6,129 nt of DNA, taken from Rhodanobacteraceae bacterium. GTDB taxonomy: Bacteria; Pseudomonadota; Gammaproteobacteria; Xanthomonadales; SZUA-5. A program made the position numbers and the translations under genes. Location of the stretch: the NCBI GenBank assembly GCA_003233535.1, contig QIMA01000130.1:1-6129 (forward strand), given 5' to 3'. Below are positions 1 through 5,312 of the stretch, piece after piece. The notes under the pieces were generated by a model. That model was not told where the DNA came from and did not search any database. It saw nothing but the letters and a program-made list of their open reading frames with translations. How positions within the stretch are numbered: position 1 is the stretch's first letter; every line of letters starts with the position of its first letter.

Positions 1-140
1 TGCCCAGGCGTAGCAAGCACGGCAATCGATACGTCGAAGCCCGACTCGGCAACGGCGCCCATACGCCGCGCAATTTGCGAGGCGAAGACCGAGCTAAATC
101 CCTCGCGACGGACCAGATAAAGAACTTGTGGTTTCAGCAG
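1..140 (-). CDS. Probable glycosyltransferase, N-terminal fragment (runs off left edge)
   Basis: This minus-strand frame stays open to the window edge and gives about 46 residues. The peptide runs LKPQVLYLVRREGFSS, then VFASQIARRMGAVAESGFDV, then SIAVLATPG. A hydrophobic beta strand (VLYLV), a helix rich in small and basic residues, and a second strand (DVSIAVLA) form the usual first half of a Rossmann domain. It fits the donor-independent N-terminal domain of GT-B (GT4-like) glycosyltransferases in polysaccharide loci. The start is uncertain. There is no in-frame ATG, GTG or TTG before the first beta strand, so a CTG at 140-138 or 137-135 is the best guess; the first in-frame ATG (62-60) would remove that strand. 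No good Shine-Dalgarno is seen, and the stop of the preceding methyltransferase lies only 7 nt upstream, so translational re-initiation is plausible. The coding call is fairly sure, the family only moderately so. Confidence 0.6.
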   Translation of the reverse strand, partial: MLKPQVLYLVRREGFSSVFASQIARRMGAVAESGFDVSIAVLATPG

Positions 141-147
141 CGCGAAC

Positions 148-867
148 TCAGGATTGTTTGTCGGCCGACGCTTTGGCTTTGCGCGTCGCCATCCAGCGCC
201 GATCGCCGTAAAGCTTCGATTTAGCGCTGAATGCCAGCAGCTTGTATTCCACAGATTCGCAAAAAACGTCGATCGGCGAGTGCCGCAGGTGTTCGTGATC
301 CTCAACGATTAGTACCCGCGGACGAAAGCGGTCGAAGTCTCCAGACTGCAAGATCGTCAGGTCGTGTCCTTCGCAATCGATATTCATCAGATCGATCGCT
401 CGGCCCGAATCCCAGTGCTGGGCGAGGATGTTTTGCAGCGAGTCGCAGGGAACCGATGCGGTGTCGTGCTCACCCAATGAAGGCAAATCAGATTCCTCCA
501 GTCGGTTGCCTTGAGGCATCCCGTCATACTTGAAATACGAACGACTACCCGGCTGATCCGACACGGCCATGTTGAGGAACAGGTCACGCGGCCGATATTT
601 CTTCCACAATGCGGCAAAGGCATCGTTCGGATCGATAGCTACGCCCTGCCAACCCTTCTGATAAAAGCGGTAGGTGTTCGACCATTTCTGTGGGTCGAAA
701 CAGCCAATGTCCAGAAAGCGCCCGGTTCGATAATTCTTGCCGAAAATCGTGTCGGCGAGCAAATCTTCACCGAACTGGGAGTAGCTGGTCTGGCTGCACT
801 GCAGTGCCCGGCGATTGGTGGGCAGGCCACGACGACGCCATGCGTCAAGAATGCGACTGAACGCCAT
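148..867 (-). CDS. FkbM-family SAM-dependent methyltransferase (239 aa)
   Basis: This is a class I SAM-dependent methyltransferase of the FkbM type (Methyltransf_21), a family that O-methylates sugar or polyketide hydroxyls. What can be seen: an entry segment YSQFGEDLLAD (29-39); the SAM-binding motif I FLDIGCFDP (51-59), where an unusual C-F-D-P follows the glycine; the acidic strand-2 end VAIDPN (76-81); the family signature LMNIDCEGHDL (160-170); and a closing strand RPRVLIVED (182-190). The C-terminus is short and basic. The ATG at 867 is preceded by AGGAG with 5-nt spacing, so the start is firm. It lies 44 nt after the GT2 gene 912-1898. It probably acts in the cytoplasm on a lipid-linked or nucleotide-linked sugar; the acceptor cannot be predicted. 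The DIGCFDPxxWSNTYxFYxxGW pattern is closer to the stand-alone FkbM-like proteins of glycan clusters than to the second methyltransferase here, so the two are not recent duplicates. Confidence 0.9.
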   Translation of the reverse strand: MAFSRILDAWRRRGLPTNRRALQCSQTSYSQFGEDLLADTIFGKNYRTGRFLDIGCFDPQKWSNTYRFYQKGWQGVAIDPNDAFAALWKKYRPRDLFLNMAVSDQPGSRSYFKYDGMPQGNRLEESDLPSLGEHDTASVPCDSLQNILAQHWDSGRAIDLMNIDCEGHDLTILQSGDFDRFRPRVLIVEDHEHLRHSPIDVFCESVEYKLLAFSAKSKLYGDRRWMATRKAKASADKQS

Positions 868-872
868 GCTGA

Positions 873-877
873 CTCCT
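873..877 (-). promoter_or_regulatory. Shine-Dalgarno for the 148-867 methyltransferase
   Basis: The minus strand reads AGGAG here, 5 nt before the ATG at 867-865. It is the strongest ribosome binding site in the window and fixes the start of this gene. A perfect 6-bp palindrome lies directly upstream (879-894). Confidence 0.8.
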
Positions 878-878
878 G

Positions 879-894
879 TTCAAATCGGTTTGAA
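879..894 (-). repeat. Short perfect inverted repeat just upstream of an RBS
   Basis: The bases ttcaaatcggtttgaa form a 6-bp stem (TTCAAA/TTTGAA) around a 4-nt loop. It sits in the 44-nt gap between the GT2 gene and the FkbM gene, immediately before the AGGAG. The AT-rich stem is weak as RNA and is not followed by a U-tract, so it is not an intrinsic terminator. It could be a small mRNA hairpin or a chance palindrome. Confidence 0.4.
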
Positions 895-911
895 TAATGC
901 GAAAAATGGGC

Positions 912-1898
912 TCAACCGGCTCGCCCAAACAGGCGCTTGCCGCGAACCATCGACATCAAGATGGCGCGCATGATTGGCTCGGAAGGACTGAGCAAAGTGC
1001 CTGCTAGCGGATTCCAGCGCCACGCGGCATCTCTAGCCAGAGCGTAGAGCTGTGCCCGCCCCTGCTCGACACCAACGGCCAACGACTTTCGATACGCATT
1101 CAGCGATTTCAGGGTGAAATCTTTCCACTCGGCGCGATCGGTGATACCGAAGCTCAGCAGGCTGTCATGAATCCACTGCATCACGCTTGCGGTCGCCGGG
1201 ACTCGCTCCAGATTGCCGATGCCGGTCAAGGCGTTATCGACGCCTCGACGGTAGAAATTCAGCACTAGTGGTACGTAAGCTCTTTTCTTCGAATGCAGTT
1301 TGAGCACGGTGGTGTATGCGAAAGCGCCGCCTGCACGGATGCCGACACGCATCGGACCGGCCGATTGCAGCAGTTTGCGGCGAAACATTGGCACCCAAAG
1401 CTCCCAACCCATCCGGGTATAGAAGGGCCGCCTTTCGCCATCCAGCCGAAACTCGCGGTGTTCAGGGGCCTTGCTCAACTTCTCGGCAACTTCCTGCAGT
1501 TCGCAAAAGATCTGGAACTGGCCAACGACGGTGTCTACTTCGGTGTCACTAAACTCCTTCATACACTCGCTCAGCTTGCTCGGATGCAGCAGATCGTCGC
1601 TATCGAGGAACTGCACAAACTCGCCTGACGATGCCTGCATGGCAGCGTTGCGCGCCGCGTCTGCGCCTTGATTGGATTGCTGCACCAAAACCACTTTCAA
1701 TTTGTCGTCGTTTTGCTGGTCATTCCAACGGCGGATTGCGGCGGCGGTCTCGTCGGTCGACCCGTCATCGACCACTACAATCTCGATTGGCCTGAAAGTC
1801 TGTAGGCAAACACTGTCGAGCGACTTGGCGATATAGCGCTCGCGGTTGTAGGCAGGAATCAGCACCGAAACCACGCCAGCCCGCACCGGCTCGGACAT
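912..1898 (-). CDS. Family 2 glycosyltransferase (328 aa)
   Basis: This is a GT-A fold inverting glycosyltransferase (Glycos_transf_2) that should move a sugar from a nucleotide donor to a growing glycan at the cytoplasmic face of the membrane. From the ATG at 1898 the protein shows VVSVLIPAYNRERYI (9-23), the nucleotide-binding strand EIVVVDDGSTDE (39-50), the NQGADAARN helix cap (76-84), and the metal-binding DXD region QFLDSDDLLHPSKL (96-109). The C-terminal part (about 150-328) is variable, with no obvious transmembrane helix. The reading frame continues upstream to a GTG at 1979 that would overlap the preceding methyltransferase by 22 nt. I prefer the ATG because GAAGG lies 4 nt before it and because the extra 27 residues are polar and low in family character. 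Another GTG at 1952 is also possible. It follows the FkbM gene 1958-2761 by 59 nt and is probably co-transcribed with it. Confidence 0.9.
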   Translation of the reverse strand: MSEPVRAGVVSVLIPAYNRERYIAKSLDSVCLQTFRPIEIVVVDDGSTDETAAAIRRWNDQQNDDKLKVVLVQQSNQGADAARNAAMQASSGEFVQFLDSDDLLHPSKLSECMKEFSDTEVDTVVGQFQIFCELQEVAEKLSKAPEHREFRLDGERRPFYTRMGWELWVPMFRRKLLQSAGPMRVGIRAGGAFAYTTVLKLHSKKRAYVPLVLNFYRRGVDNALTGIGNLERVPATASVMQWIHDSLLSFGITDRAEWKDFTLKSLNAYRKSLAVGVEQGRAQLYALARDAAWRWNPLAGTLLSPSEPIMRAILMSMVRGKRLFGRAG

Positions 1899-1902
1899 CC
1901 AG

Positions 1903-1907
1903 CCTTC
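1903..1907 (-). promoter_or_regulatory. Shine-Dalgarno supporting the ATG start at 1898
   Basis: The minus strand reads GAAGG, with 4 nt (CTGG) before the ATG at 1898-1896. The longer candidate starts (GTG 1979 and GTG 1952) have no comparable site at normal spacing. This decides for the shorter GT2 protein, with moderate certainty. Confidence 0.5.
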
Positions 1908-1957
1908 AGTCGACGGCTGCCGTTCTGCCTTCGGTTGGTTTGCGTTACTCACATGAA

Positions 1958-2761
1958 TCAAATGGGCAGCGCGCGCCACGTCGAAACGGGCTTCCCTTCA
2001 CCCTCTACGCAGCTGGCGGGATATCCGACGCTGTTGAGGTAATCGAGCAAGTCACGCTTACTGACATTGAGATAACCCATCCCCGGCTCATTCATCTCGA
2101 AGATGATCTCCTTGATTTGCTTGTTGCGCAGCAGCTTCTCACTGCCTTTGAGCACCAAATAATCGGCGCCTTCTGTATCGATCTTTAGCATATCGATGGG
2201 CCGATCATCTTCAATCATCTCATCCAAGCGTACCGCATCGATCTCGGTTACGCGGCTCTGGTCGGTCAGTGCAATGCTGCCCCACCCGGTTTGCTCCTGG
2301 GGTCCGGAATCAAAGCCAATCACGCCAGCTTTGTCAGAGCAGGCGACAGGATGCACTGCGCATCGGGACTCGCAGCCGTTTTGGGCCAGGTTATTTCTCA
2401 GCATCACCAAGTTGCGCTTGTCCGGCTCGAAAGCCACGACCTCGTTGTCTGGGTTAGCGGCCAACCAGACCAGCGAGAAATAGCCCATGTTCGCGCCCAC
2501 ATCGACTAGTCGCTTTGACTCTCCAGCCGAAGCGATGCTGCGCATGCGTTGAGATAGCCAGCGCTCGAAGAAGCCCAGGAATGCGACGCACTGACTGATG
2601 TAGTCAGTCGGCACCAACTTGTACATCGCGAAACCCTTGGCGTAGCTCATCTCGGCCCGCTGATAAAGCCCCTTGTATCCGGGCCGGCCTCGATATACTC
2701 GGTACCAGACCTTGCCCCGGAGGAATTCTGGGCACAGCCTCAAGAACAACGGTGGTTTCAT
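1958..2761 (-). CDS. FkbM-family SAM-dependent methyltransferase (267 aa)
   Basis: This is a typical FkbM methyltransferase, expected to O-methylate a sugar residue using S-adenosylmethionine. About 80 N-terminal residues are basic and aromatic (RGKVWYRVYRGRPGYKG, 15-31) and may contact the acceptor. They are followed by SAM motif I RLVDVGANMGYFSL (84-97), the ribose-binding acid in VVAFEPD (108-114), the conserved FkbM strand IDMLKIDTEGAD (189-200), and EIIFEMNEP (218-226). Length and motif order are normal for the family, and nothing critical appears to be missing. The ATG at 2761 has only a poor ribosome site (AGAG about 10 nt upstream), and an 8-codon mini-frame ends on it with ATGA overlap. 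The gene follows a 124-nt interval with a tandem 24-bp repeat, the only sizeable gap between intact genes apart from 3846-4166. It is a different subtype from the 148-867 methyltransferase, so the glycan probably carries two methyl groups or two methylated sugars. Confidence 0.92.
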   Translation of the reverse strand: MKPPLFLRLCPEFLRGKVWYRVYRGRPGYKGLYQRAEMSYAKGFAMYKLVPTDYISQCVAFLGFFERWLSQRMRSIASAGESKRLVDVGANMGYFSLVWLAANPDNEVVAFEPDKRNLVMLRNNLAQNGCESRCAVHPVACSDKAGVIGFDSGPQEQTGWGSIALTDQSRVTEIDAVRLDEMIEDDRPIDMLKIDTEGADYLVLKGSEKLLRNKQIKEIIFEMNEPGMGYLNVSKRDLLDYLNSVGYPASCVEGEGKPVSTWRALPI

Positions 2762-2785
2762 GGATTCAGGTCTCTGCGGTTCATT

Positions 2786-2833
2786 ACTTAGATTGGCCTA
2801 ACTATCTGAACTTAGATTGGCCTAACTATCTGA
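2786..2833. repeat. Perfect tandem repeat, two 24-bp units
   Basis: Two identical, directly adjacent 24-bp units occupy 2786-2809 and 2810-2833. Each begins acttagattggcc on the plus strand and ends ctatctga. Within each unit, TTAG and CTAA form a 4-bp inverted repeat around ATTGGC. The array lies 25 nt upstream of the FkbM start at 2761, and it also contains the last codons and stop of the small ORF 2812-2889. Because 24 is a multiple of three and each unit has the same TAA, gaining or losing a unit would not change the small ORF product. It could be a paired operator or a recent slippage duplication. Confidence 0.9.
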
Positions 2834-2889
2834 GGGACGTCGACCGGCGATAGTCCTTCGCGCACGTAGACGTCAATGATTGAACTCAT
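2812..2889 (-). CDS. Hypothetical small ORF, 25 aa
   Basis: The ATG at 2889-2887 overlaps the TGA of the upstream GT2 gene (2888-2886) in an ATGA arrangement typical of translational coupling. The frame reads MSSIIDVYVREGLSPVDVPQ and five more residues (IVRPI) before a TAA at 2814-2812. I do not recognise the product, and there is no signal peptide or membrane segment. The last codons lie inside the first transcribed unit of the 24-bp tandem repeat. It may be the intact start of a gene whose remainder was lost in the event that produced the repeat, a coupling or leader peptide, or chance. The regular start overlap and the unstrained amino acid sequence argue mildly for a real or formerly real gene. 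Confidence 0.3.
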   Translation of the reverse strand: MSSIIDVYVREGLSPVDVPQIVRPI

Positions 2890-3845
2890 CGTTTCGACCT
2901 AGGCCACCGGTTCTTTCGAACGCGTATGAGTTGGGCCCGCATTCTCGCTAGTCGCTGACTCCCGACTAACCGAGCCAACGGACGCCATTTGTCTGTCCAC
3001 ATCAAGAGTTCGGGGTCGGCGACCAACTCGCTGGCGTCCGCAAGCAACTCGTCAGCTTGATCACTAATGCCGGCGTGCCTGAGCTTCGATGCCGCTGTTG
3101 CCATGGATTGGGCAAGTGCCGCCTTTCTCTCCGCCGTCAGCATGTTTGTGTCGCTAAGAGTTGCGACGACGCTGCGCAAAATGGGCGCGCGCTGCAACAG
3201 TACCCCCAAGCCGTCCGAGGAGATGCTTCCCGGCTGGCGCCGCACTACAAAATGCGATTCTTGGATTTGCGCCAGTCCAAGACCAGCAGATACCAGCCTC
3301 AGATGAAGGTCGAATTCCTGCGAGCATTTCAATGACTCATCGAACCCACCAATCGCCTCGAGGTTCTTGCGATGATGAAGCGGTGCACATATTTGCAGCG
3401 CGCCCCCCAGTACAAATGCGAGCGCGTCTCGGCCGCTATGCAAGATTCTTGAAGACTGCCAATCGAAAAATGAATCACCGTTCTCGGTCCGGCCGAGAGT
3501 AAAAGAGAGCTTATTGAGGCCGCAGTGCATGGCATGCGGCACTTGTCGCTTGAGCTTATCTGGCAGGAGCAGATCATCCGCATCCAGGAACTGGATCAAG
3601 TTGCCTCTGGCAATCGCCAGCCCACGGTTGCGCGCAGCACACGCACCTTTGTTTGGGCCTGTTTCCCAGCGCACTCGTGCGTCGAAGCCGTCTATCACGT
3701 CGATGCTGTTGTCGCTGGACCCGTCATCCACCACAACAACCTCGACTGCAGACCAAGTCTGCGTCAAAGCGCTCTCGATTGCCTCGCCAATCCAGCGCTC
3801 GGCGTTGAAGCATGGAATGACTACAGAGACTAGGCTATCGGTCAT
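2886..3845 (-). CDS. Family 2 glycosyltransferase (319 aa)
   Basis: This is a GT-A fold inverting glycosyltransferase, predicted to add one sugar to the repeat unit of the glycan in the cytoplasm. Seen in order: LVSVVIPCFNAERWI (5-19), VEVVVVDDGSSDNS (34-47), the NKGACAARNRG segment (65-75), the metal-binding IQFLDADDLLLPDKL (84-98), and the acceptor-side block IGGFDESLKCSQEFDLHLRL (165-184). E177/D179 in that block match the catalytic-base region of GT2 enzymes. The last 25 residues are strongly basic (RLARMRAQLIRVRKNRWPRS, then KR), which may hold the enzyme at the membrane surface. The ATG at 3845 has a weak site (AGG, 5 nt upstream). Its first 47 residues share about 21 identities with the GT2 remnant at 4010-4162, and their upstream bases are nearly the same, so the two starts have a common origin. 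No intact gene precedes it for 321 nt. Confidence 0.92.
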   Translation of the reverse strand: MTDSLVSVVIPCFNAERWIGEAIESALTQTWSAVEVVVVDDGSSDNSIDVIDGFDARVRWETGPNKGACAARNRGLAIARGNLIQFLDADDLLLPDKLKRQVPHAMHCGLNKLSFTLGRTENGDSFFDWQSSRILHSGRDALAFVLGGALQICAPLHHRKNLEAIGGFDESLKCSQEFDLHLRLVSAGLGLAQIQESHFVVRRQPGSISSDGLGVLLQRAPILRSVVATLSDTNMLTAERKAALAQSMATAASKLRHAGISDQADELLADASELVADPELLMWTDKWRPLARLVGSQRLARMRAQLIRVRKNRWPRSKR

Positions 3846-3851
3846 CTGCGC

Positions 3852-4013
3852 CTAGCCCGGAGTTTCATGAGCTCGCGCGATGATCGCGCAAGACATTGAT
3901 TGCCCAGTGGTTTTTCACAGTAGAAAGGGAGCGGTGTAGTGGTTCATACACCCGACTGAGGAAAAGTCGCTGGACGATCAAGGGCGCGTGAAGTTTATGA
4001 AATTCCGGGCTAG
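3852..4013. repeat. Inverted repeat, 17-bp arms with one mismatch
   Basis: The left arm at 3852-3868 reads ctagcccggagtttcat, and the right arm at 3997-4013 reads atgaaattccgggctag. They are reverse complements with one mismatch (16 of 17), and the similarity fades inward with transition-type differences over a few more bases. The arms enclose 128 bp and span 162 bp in all. This resembles the terminal repeats of a small non-autonomous element (MITE), but I find no target-site duplication. The right arm covers the stop codon of the GT2 remnant, so the element, if that is what it is, may be what truncated that gene. The left arm ends 7 nt upstream of the intact GT2 start. Confidence 0.65.
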
Positions 4014-4044
4014 AGGTCCCTGCTGCCATCAACCGACCCGTCAT
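3865..4044 (-). CDS. Doubtful small ORF, 59 aa
   Basis: The frame starts at ATG 4044 (or 4029) and stops with TGA at 3867-3865. It reads MTGRLMAAGTSSPEFHKLH, later RLFLSRVYEPLHRSLSTVKN and HWAINVLRDHRASS at the end. It overlaps the end of the GT2 remnant in a +1-related frame and covers almost the whole inverted-repeat element. The product is basic, with no family I recognise. It could be the out-of-frame continuation of the broken glycosyltransferase, since joining the two needs one frameshift near 4030-4044. However, the GT2 segments expected after DGSxDGS (the ARN and DXD regions) are absent, so an internal deletion would also be needed. There is no good ribosome site. I think it more likely non-coding debris than a gene. 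Confidence 0.15.
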   Translation of the reverse strand: MTGRLMAAGTSSPEFHKLHAPLIVQRLFLSRVYEPLHRSLSTVKNHWAINVLRDHRASS

Positions 4045-4162
4045 AAATCACCACCATTTCGGTGTTTGCGTAGCAAAGACCAAGCGCGCTTCCAAGCGCT
4101 TCAGCGACAGCGAGATCGCCGTTGTGGCAAGGGATCACGACGGAGACTGGCGGTATGCTCAC
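4010..4162 (-). pseudogene. Truncated family 2 glycosyltransferase remnant (N-terminal 50 codons)
   Basis: From GTG 4162, 4 nt after the stop of the pyruvyl transferase gene, the frame reads VSIPPVSVVIPCHNGDLAVA, then EALGSALGLCYANTEMVVIY, then DGSVDGSRDL and TAG at 4012-4010. This is clearly the start of a GT2 domain: VSVVIPCHN matches the first strand and MVVIYDGSVDGS matches the DDGSTDGS motif, with the first aspartate replaced by tyrosine. Everything after it (ARN helix, DXD, acceptor site) is missing, so it cannot be an active transferase. The stop falls inside the right arm of the inverted repeat, which suggests truncation by insertion or rearrangement. About 21 of 47 positions are identical to the intact GT2 next downstream, so it is a relative but not a recent copy. 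The operon-like spacing shows it was once a working cistron. Confidence 0.7.
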
Positions 4163-4166
4163 GCGG

Positions 4167-5312
4167 TCAATCTGCGCCCATCATCGCCAGGAGTCGGTCC
4201 CACATTTGATGACTTTGACCCTTCAGGTCCTGTGACCGTTTTGCGAGTACTGCCGCAAGCTGCTTGCGACTAGTCTCATCAAACAACAGGCTCAAGCAGC
4301 GTTTCACAGTGGCTTCATCGGCAAGATCTTCGATCAGCAACTGGCCCATATCATAGTCATCGAACAGATGGCGGTACTTATGCGACCAACTGGTGCCAAT
4401 CGATGGCACGCCCTGGGCAAGCGCGCTGACCAGACCGTGGAAGCGTGATCCTACGCAGGCCTCACAAAGCGCCAAAATACCCTTGAGCTCACGCGCGTCA
4501 TCACTCTCATGAATCGCCAACGGCACGTTCGAAACCTGCTGAATTTGCGTTGCCAGCGATCGATCCCGCACCGACTCGTGGAGCAACAAAAACGGATCCA
4601 GCCCGGCCTGTTTACCCTGTTCTGCGCAGCGCGCGAAAAAACTCACGTAGGCGTCGCTGCTGAGGCCACCGTTGTGCTTGAGCATCTGATCGTTGGGTAT
4701 CAGCGCCAGCGGCCGTTCGCCCTGTGGCGGCGATGTAGGTGTGTTCGCGGTGAGCAGATTGGTGAAGTCTGGCGCCAGATGCAGCTTGCTGCTGTCGGCC
4801 ATGATCGTCTTTGCCGCTGCCAGCGAGCCCGGGTCACGGGCGAAGACGATCTCAGCTGAGTCAAGCACACGCTTACTCGCCGCACGCACGCGTTCGTCCC
4901 CAAATGGACCGAGCGCTTGCGGCAATAGCGCTATGCGCATTCCCGCCGCGCGGCGTTCTTCGTACGCCTTCGCTTTGACCTCAATCAGCTCGGGCTGATC
5001 CTGCCACGGGTCACCAAGGGCATAGCCAGAGGCGTCCAATATATGGGTGACCTCGTTCTGCAAAATCATCCCAAAACGTTCGCGATAGCCGCGGTGCAGC
5101 AGCCGCTCAATCAACCAACCCGACCGCCCGGCTTTGCGCGCATCGAGTATCTGCAACAGACCCAAGCGGGCCCGGCTACGATAGGGCCCGATACCTGGCC
5201 GGACGGCGATTGCGACATCCCGATTCCACTCCCGCAAACGTTGCTCGACGGCCATCAACATCAGAGCCGCACCCTGATTTTGAAACCCCGTGCCGATGAC
5301 TTCGATAATCAT
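4167..5312 (-). CDS. Polysaccharide pyruvyl transferase family protein (381 aa)
   Basis: Members of this family (PF04230; CsaB and WcaK are relatives) have a GT-B-like fold and move pyruvate from phosphoenolpyruvate to sugar hydroxyls, forming an acidic ketal on surface glycans. Seen: an N-terminal strand and glycine-rich turn IEVIGTGFQNQGAALML (3-19); a conserved strand ALLPQALGPFGD (128-139); AEIVFARDPGS (153-163); and the C-terminal hallmark GSRFHG (288-293), then SALAQGVPSIG and SHKY (310-313), where the histidine and arginine are thought to bind phosphoenolpyruvate. The length is normal and no key motif is lost. Its ATG overlaps the stop of the nitroreductase gene by 4 nt (ATGA), so the two are very likely translated together. 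The ribosome site is weak, in line with coupling. The acceptor sugar cannot be read. Some family members are annotated loosely, so pyruvyl transfer itself is inferred from the family. Confidence 0.92.
   Translation of the reverse strand: MIIEVIGTGFQNQGAALMLMAVEQRLREWNRDVAIAVRPGIGPYRSRARLGLLQILDARKAGRSGWLIERLLHRGYRERFGMILQNEVTHILDASGYALGDPWQDQPELIEVKAKAYEERRAAGMRIALLPQALGPFGDERVRAASKRVLDSAEIVFARDPGSLAAAKTIMADSSKLHLAPDFTNLLTANTPTSPPQGERPLALIPNDQMLKHNGGLSSDAYVSFFARCAEQGKQAGLDPFLLLHESVRDRSLATQIQQVSNVPLAIHESDDARELKGILALCEACVGSRFHGLVSALAQGVPSIGTSWSHKYRHLFDDYDMGQLLIEDLADEATVKRCLSLLFDETSRKQLAAVLAKRSQDLKGQSHQMWDRLLAMMGAD

Larger units (their letters stand above)
3846..4166. other. Degenerate 321-bp interval without an intact gene
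   Basis: The interval lies between the pyruvyl transferase stop and the next intact GT2 start. It holds the 50-codon GT2 remnant (4010-4162), a 17-bp inverted repeat (arms 3852-3868 and 3997-4013) and a 59-codon open frame on the minus strand (3865-4044) that overlaps the remnant in a different frame. Immediately before the GT2 ATG, a tiny frame starting ATGAAACTCCGG ends with TGA overlapping that ATG. I see no tRNA, terminator or transposase sequence. An open plus-strand frame at 3988-4209 is basic and cysteine- and histidine-rich without family character, and I treat it as chance. Confidence 0.7.
3839..4178. repeat. Direct repeat at two GT2 starts (3839-3852 and 4164-4178)
   Basis: The plus strand reads cggtcatctgcgcc at 3839-3852 and cggtcaatctgcgcc at 4164-4178, identical except for one extra A. 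On the minus strand these are GGCGCAGAT(T)GACCG. The first copy covers the ATG of the intact GT2 gene. The second is the 3' end of the pyruvyl transferase gene (...Gly-Ala-Asp-stop), just before the GT2 remnant. The pair brackets the whole degenerate interval and could mark a duplication or recombination boundary. Confidence 0.55.

Noticed and set aside
511..897. Plus-strand 128-codon frame
   Set aside because: It is antisense to the 148-867 methyltransferase, whose SAM motifs and strong ribosome site make that strand the coding one.
895..911. T-run (TTTTT on the minus strand) after the GT2 stop as a terminator
   Set aside because: No GC-rich stem precedes the run, and the following palindrome is AT-rich and lies on the wrong side.
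1899..1979. 27-residue N-terminal extension of the GT2 protein from GTG 1979
   Set aside because: It would overlap the upstream gene, lacks a ribosome site at normal spacing, and is polar and uncharacteristic. The ATG at 1898 has GAAGG at 4 nt and starts right before the conserved VSVLIPAYN strand.
2758..2784. 8-codon frame (MNRRDLNP, stop) ending by ATGA overlap on the FkbM start
   Set aside because: It is very short and has no ribosome site. It could be a leader peptide, but ATGA overlaps are expected by chance wherever a start codon is followed by A.
2786..2833. CRISPR-like array
   Set aside because: The two 24-bp units are directly adjacent with no spacer, there are only two units, and no cas gene is present.
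3988..4209. Plus-strand 73-codon frame across the degenerate interval
   Set aside because: It lies antisense to the GT2 remnant and the end of the pyruvyl transferase gene, has no recognisable domain or ribosome site, and has a composition typical of an antisense shadow.
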